DNA from: Clostridia bacterium
GTDB taxonomy: Bacteria; Bacillota; Clostridia; Christensenellales; Aristaeellaceae
NCBI GenBank assembly: GCA_009784985.1
Contig: WQXF01000010.1
Location: 1 to 37,802, forward strand
Reading direction: 5' to 3'
Length of the DNA stretch: 37,802 bases
A program made the position numbers and the translations under genes. Under the pieces are notes generated by a model that saw only the letters and a list, made by a program, of their open reading frames with translations, had not been told where the DNA came from and made no database searches. Of this stretch, positions 24,362 to 31,653 are shown in pieces; within the stretch, counting starts at the first letter, position 1; every line of letters begins with the position of its first letter.

Positions 24362-25933
24362 TTACTCCCTACAAAACGCCAGCCAGTAATCAATCGCATC
24401 CGCCAGCGCACGCCAGCTGGCGTCAATAATGTTGGTAGACACCCCCGTAGTACCCCACACACGGCGGCCGTCGGTAGATGTCATCTGTACGCGGGTGGTG
24501 GAGCCGGTGCCACGGCTGTCCAGCACACGCACCTTGTAGTCGGTGAGCCGCACCCGGGCAATCTGTGGAAAAAACACACCTAGCGCTTTTCGCAGCGCGC
24601 TGTCCATGGCGTTTACCGGCCCGTCGCCCTCGGCGGCGGTGATCTCCTCGCGCCCGCTTACCGCCAGTTTGATCACAGCTTGGGCAAGCCGCTGGCCGGG
24701 CAAATCAGCAGTCACCCGGAAGTCCAGGGCCTCAAAGTAACGCTGGCGGCGGCCAAAGGTATCCAGCGCCAGCAGGGCAAAGGAACCCTCGGCATCCTCG
24801 TAACTATACCCCTCTGCCTCGCGCTGTTTGAGCACATCCACCAGCGCCGCCACCTCGGGGGATTTGGCGTCCAGGCCGGGCAGCAGCGGGGCCAGGCGAT
24901 CCATCAGCGCGGCACGCCCGCTCACTTCCGACAGCAGCACCCGGCGGCGGTTGCCCACCAGCTCGGGATCGATATGCTCAAAGGAGGCGCTCACCTTGCG
25001 CACGCCATCCACATGCATGCCGCCCTTGTGGGCAAAGGCGCTGTCGCCCACGTAGGGGGAACGTTCGTCCAGGGCCACGTTGGCTATCTCGCTCACATAA
25101 CGGGCGGTATCGCTCAAGCGGGCAAAAGCGCCGGGCTTGAGCACTTCAAACCCCATCTTAAAGTGCAGGCAAGGCAGCGCCGCGCACAAATTCGCGTTGC
25201 CGCAGCGCTCACCCAGGCCGTTGATGGTCCCCTGGATGTGGGTAGCGCCGGTACGCACCGCCTCCAAGGTATTGGCCACGGCCAGTCCGCTGTCGTTATG
25301 GGCGTGGATGCCCACTCGCACTGCCCCGCTCAGGGCATGTATAGCCGCGGTTGTCCCCTCGGCAATCTGCCAGGGCAGGCTGCCCCCGTTGGTATCGCAC
25401 AGGGCCACACCGGCCACGCCTGCCCGCGCGGCGGCGCGCAAGGTTTCCAGCGCGTATTCCGGCTCCTCCCGATACCCGTCAAAAAAGTGCTCAGCATCAT
25501 AATAAACGGTCATCCCGTTGGCGATCAGATAGGCCACCGTCTCCCCGATCATGGCCAGGTTCTCCTGGCGGGAGACCCGCAGCACCTTATCCACATGAAA
25601 AGCCGAACTCTTGCCAAAAATCGTAGCCACCCGCGCCCCGCAAGCCAGGATCGCCGCCAGCCCAACGTCGTCCTCACAGCGGATGTTTCCGCGCCGGGTT
25701 GCGCCAAAGGCAGCTAGCCGCGCGTTACGCAAAGGGACTTCCTGTCGCAGGCTGGCAAAAAGCGCCGCGTCTTTGGGATTGGCCGCTGGATTCCCGGCTT
25801 CGATAAAGTCCACGCCCAACTCGTCCAGCGCGTGTACAATCTTGAGCTTGTCCTCCAGGGAAAAACTGATGCCCTCGGCCTGGGCTCCGTCGCGCAGGGT
25901 GGTGTCCAGCACTTCGATACGATTGCTTTTCAT
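24362..25933 (-). CDS. cimA: Citramalate synthase
   Basis: 523 residues from the ATG at 25933 (GGAAGG upstream). The frame extends to 26017 but that part is repeat-derived sequence. The enzyme condenses pyruvate with acetyl-CoA to (R)-citramalate, the first step of the threonine-independent route to 2-oxobutyrate and isoleucine. The HMGL-like barrel begins IEVLDTTLRDGAQAEGISFSLEDKLKI; GIHAHNDSGLAVANTLEAV and NGLGERCGNANL follow. KGGMHVDGV leads into the C-terminal LeuA-like allosteric domain (from about residue 385), where isoleucine feedback acts in the family. Length and the opening TTLRDGAQAEG fit CimA rather than LeuA. It lies downstream of a T-box-XRE-ligase transcript, with only repeats between, so T-box control is likely. 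Confidence 0.93.
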   Translation of the reverse strand: MKSNRIEVLDTTLRDGAQAEGISFSLEDKLKIVHALDELGVDFIEAGNPAANPKDAALFASLRQEVPLRNARLAAFGATRRGNIRCEDDVGLAAILACGARVATIFGKSSAFHVDKVLRVSRQENLAMIGETVAYLIANGMTVYYDAEHFFDGYREEPEYALETLRAAARAGVAGVALCDTNGGSLPWQIAEGTTAAIHALSGAVRVGIHAHNDSGLAVANTLEAVRTGATHIQGTINGLGERCGNANLCAALPCLHFKMGFEVLKPGAFARLSDTARYVSEIANVALDERSPYVGDSAFAHKGGMHVDGVRKVSASFEHIDPELVGNRRRVLLSEVSGRAALMDRLAPLLPGLDAKSPEVAALVDVLKQREAEGYSYEDAEGSFALLALDTFGRRQRYFEALDFRVTADLPGQRLAQAVIKLAVSGREEITAAEGDGPVNAMDSALRKALGVFFPQIARVRLTDYKVRVLDSRGTGSTTRVQMTSTDGRRVWGTTGVSTNIIDASWRALADAIDYWLAFCRE

Positions 25934-25972
25934 TCTTTCGCCTTCCTTCGTCTTATTCTGTATGCTAGCGGC

Positions 25973-25999
25973 GGGACGCCGAGGGCGGCGTCCCCTACA
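25973..25999. repeat. Half palindrome of the TGTAGGGG family
   Basis: GGGACGCC (25973-25980) and GGCGTCCC (25987-25994) followed by CTACA form a partial copy: only one end carries the CCCCTACA terminus. Confidence 0.6.
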
Positions 26000-26028
26000 A
26001 TGGAAACGGACACGCATGGCCGTACCTT

Positions 26029-26129
26029 TGTAGGGGCGGCCCTATGTGGCCGCCCGCCCGAATCATGGGCGGTTACGTAACCTGCGGGCCACCACGCGAG
26101 GAGGGCGACCACACAGGGTCGCCCCTACA
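26029..26129. repeat. TGTAGGGGCGG palindromic element, 101 bp
   Basis: Starts TGTAGGGGCGGCCCTATGTG and ends CACAGGGTCGCCCCTACA, with inner inverted segments CCCGCCC/GGGCGG. It is the same family as the elements at 17849 and 18749. It stands between the acyl-CoA synthetase and cimA, so it would be part of their common transcript and fold into a strong hairpin. Confidence 0.8.
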
Positions 26130-26152
26130 GGATAACGCGGCATTCACCAGCC

Positions 26153-27748
26153 TTACCGCAGCGCACTCCGTTTCACCTTGCCATCCGCCGTTCTGGGCAA
26201 CGCATCCACAAAATGGATCACCCGGGGACACTTGTACGGCGCAGTCACCCGTTTCACATGCTCCTGCAAACCACGCACCATCGCCTCGCCGGGCTCGTGG
26301 CTGGGGCGCAGCACCACCGTTGCCTTTACGATTTGATAGCGAAGGGGATCCGGCGCGCCGGTAACCGCAGCCTCCAGCACCGCCGGATGGGTCAGCAGTG
26401 CCGACTCCACCTCAAAGGGGCCAATGCGATAACCGCTGGAGCGCACCACATCATCGGCACGGCCCACGTACCAGTAGTATCCCCACTCATCGCGCCACGC
26501 CACATCGCCGGTGCGGAAAACCTGCTCATCCCCAGCCCCCCGCGCCACAATCTCACCGCTCACCCCCGCCGGGCAAGATGCGCCCTCTCCATCCACAATG
26601 TCCACATCATACAGGGGCGAAGGACGGCCCATGCTGCCCGGCTGCACCTTCCCAAAGGCCGCAAAATTGGCCGCCAGCACCGTCGTTTCCGCAAGGCCAT
26701 AAGCCTCGTGCAAGCCCAGGTCAGTCTGCTCCAAGAACTGATGATATATCTCGGGATGCAACGGCTCGGAAATCACCGTGCAGTGGCTTAAGGCGCTCAG
26801 ATCATAAGCACAGAGCTCCTGCCCCAACAGCGCCCGGTACACGCTTGGCGGCGCGCAAAGGGTGTTCACCCGGTGTTTTGCGATGGCCTCAAGCATCGCC
26901 GCTGCATCCGGGGGTTCCCCGGCGTCCCATACAAACACACCACTGCCAGCCAGCCACTGGCCGTATATCTGCCCCCAGGCTGATTTAGAGCCGCCGGTTT
27001 CGCACACCGTAAGATGCAGGCCGCCCGCCACCACACGCTGCCAGTACACCGCCGTAAGAATATGCCCCAGAGGATACAGCTGATCATGCAATACCATCTT
27101 GGGCAACCCCTCGGCCCCCGAGGTAAAGTAAAGCAGCAAAGGCTCTTTGGCCGATATCGCCGGCGGGCGCTCAAAAGAAGACTCTGCCTCGGCCATAAGG
27201 GATTCATAACGCTGCCGGCCCGGCCGATCCCCCCGGATCAGCAACAGCTCGGGTGATGTGCCGGACAGAGCCACCGCCTGCTCCACCCGCTCCGGAATAC
27301 CGTCTTCGGCAGTAGCGATCACCATGGCCACACGTTTTATCTCACCCACGCAGCCCAGCCGATAGGCGATGTCTTGGGCTGTCAACAAATGGGGGGTTGG
27401 CGCGGCCACTGCCCCCAGCTTGTGAACCGCCAGCAGCAGTGGCCAATATTCAAAGTGATTTTTGAGCAGCAGCAGCACCACGTCGCCCTTGCCCACGCCC
27501 AGCCCACGCAACAAGTTGGCCGCCCGGTCGGATAAAGCCTTCATTTGCGCAAAATCAATTCGCCCTTCCTCTCCGTCGGGTGCAGCCCAAGCCAGAGCCG
27601 TAGCGTTGGGTGTACACTCTGCCAGCGCATCCGCCACCTCAAAGGCAAAATGAAAATCCTCCGGCGCCTTCAAACGAAAGCGCGCACAAAAATCATCGTA
27701 ATCGGCAAACGGGCCGTAATCTTCCACATACTGTTGATAAAGCGCCAT
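26153..27748 (-). CDS. AMP-forming acyl-CoA synthetase (medium-chain/ACSM-like)
   Basis: A 531-residue ANL-family ligase that should join a carboxylic acid to CoA through an acyl-AMP. GGGGGTGA precedes the ATG at 27748. The phosphate-binding loop reads YFTSGAEGLPKMV, where the family has TSGTTGxPK. HEAYGLAETT, YYWYVGRADDVVRSSGYRIGPFEVE, and the C-terminal TADGKVKR, whose Lys is the adenylation catalyst, are all present. It is most like the acetyl/medium-chain acyl-CoA synthetase branch. With XRE-cupin regulator and T-box upstream and citramalate synthase downstream, activation of a branched short-chain acid such as 2-methylbutyrate (an isoleucine precursor by reductive carboxylation) would fit. 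That substrate is inference. Confidence 0.85.
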   Translation of the reverse strand: MALYQQYVEDYGPFADYDDFCARFRLKAPEDFHFAFEVADALAECTPNATALAWAAPDGEEGRIDFAQMKALSDRAANLLRGLGVGKGDVVLLLLKNHFEYWPLLLAVHKLGAVAAPTPHLLTAQDIAYRLGCVGEIKRVAMVIATAEDGIPERVEQAVALSGTSPELLLIRGDRPGRQRYESLMAEAESSFERPPAISAKEPLLLYFTSGAEGLPKMVLHDQLYPLGHILTAVYWQRVVAGGLHLTVCETGGSKSAWGQIYGQWLAGSGVFVWDAGEPPDAAAMLEAIAKHRVNTLCAPPSVYRALLGQELCAYDLSALSHCTVISEPLHPEIYHQFLEQTDLGLHEAYGLAETTVLAANFAAFGKVQPGSMGRPSPLYDVDIVDGEGASCPAGVSGEIVARGAGDEQVFRTGDVAWRDEWGYYWYVGRADDVVRSSGYRIGPFEVESALLTHPAVLEAAVTGAPDPLRYQIVKATVVLRPSHEPGEAMVRGLQEHVKRVTAPYKCPRVIHFVDALPRTADGKVKRSALR

Positions 27749-27770
27749 GTTGTCACCCCCTTTTATTTTT

Positions 27771-28322
27771 TTACTTTACGACCACCGCAATAAAGCGGCA
27801 ATCCCCCTCCACGGCATACATGGCGTGGGGCAGGTTCGAATCGTAGTACAGCGAGTCGCCGGGCGCCAACAGCAGCGATTGCCCACCCAGCTCCACGCGC
27901 AAAAACCCTTCCAGCACGTAATTGAGCTCCTGGCCATCGTGGGCGTGGGCTTGTTTCACAGTGTCCGGCGCGTCCTGCAGCACGGTAACAATAAAGGGTT
28001 CGGCTTTTTTGCCCCGGAAGTTAGCCGCCAGATGCCGGTACTGATACTGGGCGCGCCGGTCAAATGCCAAGCCTTCGCCGCTTCGGGTAAGGGCATAGCC
28101 GTGCAGCCGCGGGCTCTCGCCGGTGAGCAGGTCGGTGATGTCCACGCCTAGCACCGCCGCGATGTTAAATAAATGGCTAAACGAAAAGTCCCGCCCGCCG
28201 GTTTCGTAGGCCAGGTAGTCGGCCAAGGATACGCCAGACTTTGATGCCACTTCCGTTGGCTCCATCCCCAAAAACTCGCGCAAATCCTTTATGCGCAGCG
28301 CCACGGCAGCCATTTTATCCAT
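27771..28322 (-). CDS. XRE-family regulator with C-terminal cupin domain
   Basis: 183 residues from the ATG at 28322 (AAAGGAGGAG upstream); the frame extends to 28400 through the T-box terminator, which excludes that start. An XRE helix-turn-helix covers residues about 9-62 (IKDLREFLGMEPTEVASKSGVSLADYLAYETGGRDFSFSHLFNIAAVLGVD). The cupin barrel covers about 110-180: KQAHAHDGQELNYVLEGFLRVELGGQSLLLAPGDSLYYDSNLPHAM. This architecture is common in Clostridia directly upstream of AMP-forming acyl-CoA synthetases, which it is thought to regulate. It is separated from the synthetase by 22 nt and preceded by the T-box leader, so the regulator itself is under tRNA-dependent control. Confidence 0.9.
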   Translation of the reverse strand: MDKMAAVALRIKDLREFLGMEPTEVASKSGVSLADYLAYETGGRDFSFSHLFNIAAVLGVDITDLLTGESPRLHGYALTRSGEGLAFDRRAQYQYRHLAANFRGKKAEPFIVTVLQDAPDTVKQAHAHDGQELNYVLEGFLRVELGGQSLLLAPGDSLYYDSNLPHAMYAVEGDCRFIAVVVK

Positions 28323-28341
28323 TAAAAACTCCTCCTTTATC

Positions 28342-28655
28342 AAAAATCCCGCCCACAAAACAATCCTTTGTTTCATGAGGCGGGATCTGTAAACGATCAC
28401 GCGGTACCACTCACCTGCACCCGAGGCTCACACCTCCGGGGCTCTTATAGGCTCGCGCGCTAAAACGCGTTAAGCCCTTGCCGGTCACGGGGCGTCCGGA
28501 ACCGCCTATCCACCGGGTTACGGCGGCTTTGGGGCTCTGCTCGGGAGGGATCAACAAAACGCGCGTTTCCGGCTCGCACCATCCGCCGGATCTCTGGTTA
28601 CGCGTTGCCGCTTTGCCGCTGTCTCCGTCCTCGCATTTAGGGTGTGTGAAGTTAT
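28342..28655 (-). promoter_or_regulatory. T-box leader, specifier probably ATC (Ile)
   Basis: On the minus strand, the conserved antiterminator segment reads GAGTGGTACCGCG (complement of 28400-28412). It is followed by a terminator, ATCCCGCC (28386-28379) ... GGCGGGAT (28353-28346) plus a run of T. Upstream, stem I shows the AGAGA-type apical motif with GATGGTGCGAGCCGG, and TTGATCCCTCCCGAGC matches the specifier-loop context, where the codon is followed by a CxCTCCxGAG-like string. Aligning this gives ATC (28551-28549, Ile) or, shifted by one, GAT (Asp). Isoleucine fits the downstream citramalate synthase. Binding of uncharged tRNA would favour read-through into the XRE-cupin, ligase and probably cimA. 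The 511-bp gap 28323-28833 otherwise holds the promoter and a repeat fragment. Confidence 0.88.
28346..28386 (-). terminator. T-box terminator hairpin
   Basis: ATCCCGCC (28386-28379) pairs with GGCGGGAT (28353-28346), followed on the minus strand by a T-run (28346-28342). It is mutually exclusive with the antiterminator that includes the GGTACCGCG segment. Confidence 0.85.
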
Positions 28656-28690
28656 GTGGTAGCATACCACCGGCGGGGGGGGGATGTCAA
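28656..28690 (-). promoter_or_regulatory. T-box operon promoter with palindrome over the -10
   Basis: Minus strand TTGACA (28690-28685), an 18-bp spacer and TATGCT (28666-28661). The -10 lies inside a perfect inverted repeat, GTGGTA-gca-TACCAC (28656-28670), a likely operator, perhaps for the XRE-cupin protein itself. Confidence 0.65.
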
Positions 28691-28717
28691 GAAATATTAC
28701 TTATTTTTGTCCTTATC

Positions 28718-28748
28718 TTTTGTCCATATCCAGCTCATGGGGCGCTTT
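28718..28748. repeat. 31-bp direct repeat, copy A (nitroreductase 3'-end fragment)
   Basis: Matches 30029-30059 at 30 of 31 positions. On the minus strand it encodes KAPHELDMDK followed shortly by a stop, echoing KAPHERDMDK near the C-terminus of the nitroreductase. The match does not continue upstream. Confidence 0.8.
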
Positions 28749-28833
28749 GCCGCCCATGCTCCGCGCCCTCCGCATTTTGATACGAAGTTAAAGAAGAGGG
28801 ATGGCGCGGATTTGGCGGTTGGAGTGAGCAGGA

Positions 28834-29934
28834 TTAAGGATCGGTATACAGGAACGCCACCAACTCTCCATCATAACAGGAGTAAACGGTTTTGGTTTCG
28901 GCGTCCACCCAAGTAGCGCTTTGATCGATAATAACACCGTTTAGCGTGAGCATATGCTCAAAGGATAGATCGTGGACATTAAACCTGCCGATAGTGGAAT
29001 GATCGCGGGCCATATCAAGGTAATTGTCGATAACAATGTAATACTCGCCCGGTTTGCCGGCAGACTGCAAAGGGCGCTGTTTCGTTTGTGTAAGTGCGCC
29101 GCCAATAGATGTATCGACTTGGGTTATTTCGTTACTCATTGGGTCGGCCAGCGCATACATAACCACATCCGGCTGTTCGTGGGAGACCGCTCTGATCAGC
29201 AATTTCCCATCAAGGTATGCGCATGCTGTCAAAGAGTTGGGAAAAGCGCTTAGGAGCACCTCTTCTTCAAATGTGTTTAAGTCAACGGAAACGATTAAGG
29301 TGTAGACGATGCCTTCTCCCTCTTTAAACTTGGTGCTAATCACCTCATCTGAGCCTGGGACCACGATGGGCGTTACATAAGTGCCGAAGTGAACAAATAT
29401 CGGCTCTTGATCCATGCTCACGAGCCAAAGCCCTATCGTTCGCTCAGCGTCTTCTGCTTCTCCAGAACGCACAAGATAGTCATTCCACGTGACTTGCCAT
29501 GTATGGCTGTTCAACATGCGATGCAGGCCGTCTTCATCATCGATAAGCCATTCTGGATCATACTGGTGCCAGAACGCGGGCAGATATGGATAGTCTTCCG
29601 TATAATCGCCTACGATACCATCTGCAAATCTGCGCCAGGCCATGAAAGCAGAGCCTCCAGCCTCCGGGACCTCTACCAGTTCTCTGTTTACAAAAAGATG
29701 GATTTTTTCGCCTTCTTTCACGTCGTCCAGTACAAGGACGCGAAAATCATCGCCTTCTTTCCAAACGTCCACAACATAATGCTCTGTGTTTGGAATGAGG
29801 ACGCGGATGCTATTGCCTGCGTCATCCGCTTGGCCAGATCCAGCGGCGGGTGCGGTTGTGTCGGCTGCAAAAACGTTTGTCACCAATAGCAGCAAGCAAA
29901 GTGCAAGGATATGCCAAAATCTTCTGAATTTCAT
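28834..29934 (-). CDS. Secreted protein of unknown function, AT-rich
   Basis: 366 residues from the ATG at 29934, with GGAGAG upstream (the GTG one codon earlier is too close to it). Residues 1-24 are a signal peptide (FRRFWHILALCLLLLVTNVFA), followed by a low-complexity linker (ADTTAPAAGSGQADD). The mature part is acidic and rich in aromatic residues, with repeated beta-strand-like stretches such as RVLIPNTEHYVVDVWKEGDDFRVLVLDDV, VLLSAFPNSLTACAYLDGKLLIRAV and SATWVDAETKTVYSCYDGELVAFLY. This suggests a beta-propeller-like extracytoplasmic fold, but I recognise no family. Its base composition is visibly lower in GC than its neighbours, and it lies between the two copies of a 31-bp direct repeat, so recent acquisition is plausible. 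Confidence 0.7.
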   Translation of the reverse strand: MKFRRFWHILALCLLLLVTNVFAADTTAPAAGSGQADDAGNSIRVLIPNTEHYVVDVWKEGDDFRVLVLDDVKEGEKIHLFVNRELVEVPEAGGSAFMAWRRFADGIVGDYTEDYPYLPAFWHQYDPEWLIDDEDGLHRMLNSHTWQVTWNDYLVRSGEAEDAERTIGLWLVSMDQEPIFVHFGTYVTPIVVPGSDEVISTKFKEGEGIVYTLIVSVDLNTFEEEVLLSAFPNSLTACAYLDGKLLIRAVSHEQPDVVMYALADPMSNEITQVDTSIGGALTQTKQRPLQSAGKPGEYYIVIDNYLDMARDHSTIGRFNVHDLSFEHMLTLNGVIIDQSATWVDAETKTVYSCYDGELVAFLYTDP

Positions 29935-30005
29935 CACAACTCTCCGTTTGTCGTTATTTGTCTGTTTTCTACCATTATGCTCCAGTAGCCTAGGAAAAGC
30001 CAGCC

Positions 30006-30566
30006 CTAATCCGCGTTGATCCGCGTTATTTTGTCCATATCCCGCTCATGGGGCGCTTTTTTACTCTGGGCCGTTCCTAGCAAAACCGCGATGCCAAACT
30101 CATAACCCGCCGGGAATTGCATGCGCTTTTTAAATTCACCGCCACGGGGGCCAGCCAATGGAATACGGGCCATGCCGCAGATCACATTGCCCAAGCCCAG
30201 GGAATGGGCGGCAAGGGCCACGTTTTGGCTTAGGATGCCGCAGTCCATGGCGGCGTAATCCGAACCGTCGGACGCCACCAAAATCATACAGGGCGCGTTG
30301 TAAAAAAGCTTGCCTCCTCGGGACATGATGCGCTCGTAGCCGGTTTGATCCTCGGCAGCGGCCAGGATGCCCATGCTATCAGCGTCCATTTCGTCTATGA
30401 ACGTTTTGTCTTCGATCACAATCACATGCCATGGCTGGCGGTTCAGGGCGCTGGGCGCGGCCAGGGCAGCTTGTGTGATGGCCTGAATCTGCGCGGCAGT
30501 TAGGGGCGTATCCGCAAAATCGCGGCAAGAGTAGCGCTCGGCTATGGTTTTGAGTGTTTCATTCAT
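30006..30566 (-). CDS. Nitroreductase-family flavoprotein
   Basis: 186 residues from the ATG at 30566 (GGAGG 9 nt upstream); the frame extends to 30791 but across the divergent gene's promoter. The fold opens with AERYSCRDFADTPLTAAQIQAITQAALAAPSALNRQPWHVIVIED, where the RxSxRxF pattern and PSALNRQPW segment bind FMN. MDCGILSQNVALAAHSLGLGNVICG is the second FMN/dimer segment. The family reduces nitro compounds, quinones or flavins with NAD(P)H; the true substrate is unknown. It is divergent from the YbaK gene. Its 3' end is the source of, or is homologous to, the direct repeat found at 28718-28748. Confidence 0.9.
   Translation of the reverse strand: MNETLKTIAERYSCRDFADTPLTAAQIQAITQAALAAPSALNRQPWHVIVIEDKTFIDEMDADSMGILAAAEDQTGYERIMSRGGKLFYNAPCMILVASDGSDYAAMDCGILSQNVALAAHSLGLGNVICGMARIPLAGPRGGEFKKRMQFPAGYEFGIAVLLGTAQSKKAPHERDMDKITRINAD
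30029..30059. repeat. 31-bp direct repeat, copy B (inside the nitroreductase gene)
   Basis: Runs TTTTGTCCATATCC, then C (A in copy A), then GCTCATGGGGCGCTTT; 30 of 31 bases equal 28718-28748, in the same orientation, 1311 bp away. Together the copies bracket the AT-rich secreted-protein gene. Confidence 0.8.
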
Positions 30567-30588
30567 ACGTGATATCCTCCATTCTGTT

Positions 30589-30624
30589 TTGCGAAAGCAG
30601 GTTGCCTGTGCTATGATTATAGCA
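30589..30624 (+). promoter_or_regulatory. Promoter of ybaK-pncA with operator-like palindrome
   Basis: TTGCGA (30589-30594), a 17-bp spacer and TATGAT (30612-30617). The -10 lies within TGCTAT-gatt-ATAGCA (30609-30624), a perfect inverted repeat that could be a repressor site. GGGAGG for the first gene follows. Confidence 0.65.
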
Positions 30625-30652
30625 GGAATTAAAACGGGAGGCAAATAAAACC

Positions 30653-31129
30653 ATGTCCATCCAACGCACAAAACGTTTTTTTGAAACGCAAGGTTTTTTG
30701 GATCGTGTGCTGGAGTTTGATGCTTGCAGCGCAACGGTGGAACTGGCCGCAGCCGCCGTGGAGGTGATCCCCGCCCGCATCGCCAAAACACTTTCCTTCA
30801 AAACCCAAGAAGGCGGTTGCCTGCTGGTGGTGACCGCAGGCGATCAAAAGATCGACAATGCCAAGTTTAAGGGGATCTTTGGCTACAAAGCCAAGATGCT
30901 CACGCCCGACGAAGTCCGGGATTACCTGGGTTATGAAATCGGCGGGGTGTGCCCCTTTGACTTGCCTTCTTCGGTTGCGGTGCATCTGGATGAATCCCTC
31001 CGCCGTTTTGACGCCGTGTATCCGGCCTGCGGCAGCGCAAACAGTGCCGTGCGGCTCACTTGTGAAGAGTTGTTTTTGCTTTCCAACGCCCACACTTGGG
31101 TGGATGTTTCAAAGGAGATCATTTCATGA
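30653..31129 (+). CDS. YbaK/EbsC-family aminoacyl-tRNA deacylase-like protein
   Basis: 158 residues with GGGAGG before the ATG at 30653. The family edits mischarged tRNAs (for example Cys-tRNA(Pro)) in trans. Seen in sequence: an N-terminal helix SIQRTKRFFETQGF, AAAAVEVIPARIAKTLSFKT where the conserved Lys of IAKTLxF lies at the active site, LVVTAGDQKIDNAKFKGIFG, MLTPDEVRDYLGYEIGGVCPFDLP, and a C-terminal SANSAVRLTCEELFLLS. The GGVCPF segment is the hallmark of YbaK proteins. The stop overlaps the next start (ATGA), so the two genes are translationally coupled. The exact tRNA target is unknown. Confidence 0.9.
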   Translation: MSIQRTKRFFETQGFLDRVLEFDACSATVELAAAAVEVIPARIAKTLSFKTQEGGCLLVVTAGDQKIDNAKFKGIFGYKAKMLTPDEVRDYLGYEIGGVCPFDLPSSVAVHLDESLRRFDAVYPACGSANSAVRLTCEELFLLSNAHTWVDVSKEIIS

Positions 31130-31653
31130 AAAAGCTGCTCATTGTAGTGGATTACCAAAAGGACTTTGTGGATGGCGCGCTGGGTTTTGCACAAGCGGCG
31201 GCGCTGGAGCAGCCCATTGCAGAAAAGATAAAGGCTTACCGGCGTGCCGGCCAAACCGTGGCCTTTACGCTGGATACTCACCAGGTAGATTATCTGTCTA
31301 CCCAAGAAGGAAAAAACCTGCCGGTGCTCCATTGTGTGGCAGGTTCCGCCGGCCACGCGCTGTATGGGCATGTTGCCGGGCTGCTGCAACAGGGCGACAA
31401 GGTATTTGAAAAACCCGCCTTTGGATCAGCGAAGCTGTTTGATTATCTGCTCGGGGAGACCTTTGACAACATTGAGCTGGTGGGCCTGGTGTCCAACATC
31501 TGCGTATTGGCCAATGCAGTTTTGGCCAAAACAGCGCTGCCCGAGGCGATCGTTGAAGTCGACGCCGCCTGCACCGCCAGCTTTGACGAGGCGCTAAACC
31601 GCGCCGCCCTGGATGTGCTGGAGGGACTGCAAGTACGCGTAATCAATCGCTAA
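31126..31653 (+). CDS. pncA: Nicotinamidase-type cysteine hydrolase
   Basis: 175 residues from the ATG at 31126 (AAAGGAG upstream). Isochorismatase-like fold with the triad D9 (VVDYQKDF), K96 (FEKPAFGS) and C126 (GLVSNICV), and the metal ligands D50 and H52 (LDTH) plus H69 (LPVLHC). The HCVAGSAGHAL stretch is typical of nicotinamidases, which convert nicotinamide to nicotinate in NAD recycling. Other amidohydrolases of the fold cannot be fully excluded. It is coupled to the YbaK gene and converges with the EndoQ-like gene with a 4-bp overlap of coding ends, leaving no space for a terminator. Confidence 0.78.
   Translation: MKKLLIVVDYQKDFVDGALGFAQAAALEQPIAEKIKAYRRAGQTVAFTLDTHQVDYLSTQEGKNLPVLHCVAGSAGHALYGHVAGLLQQGDKVFEKPAFGSAKLFDYLLGETFDNIELVGLVSNICVLANAVLAKTALPEAIVEVDAACTASFDEALNRAALDVLEGLQVRVINR

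Noticed and set aside
24680-25717. 345-codon plus-strand frame opposite cimA
   Set aside because: Antisense to a clear citramalate synthase gene, with His/Gln-rich composition and no family resemblance.
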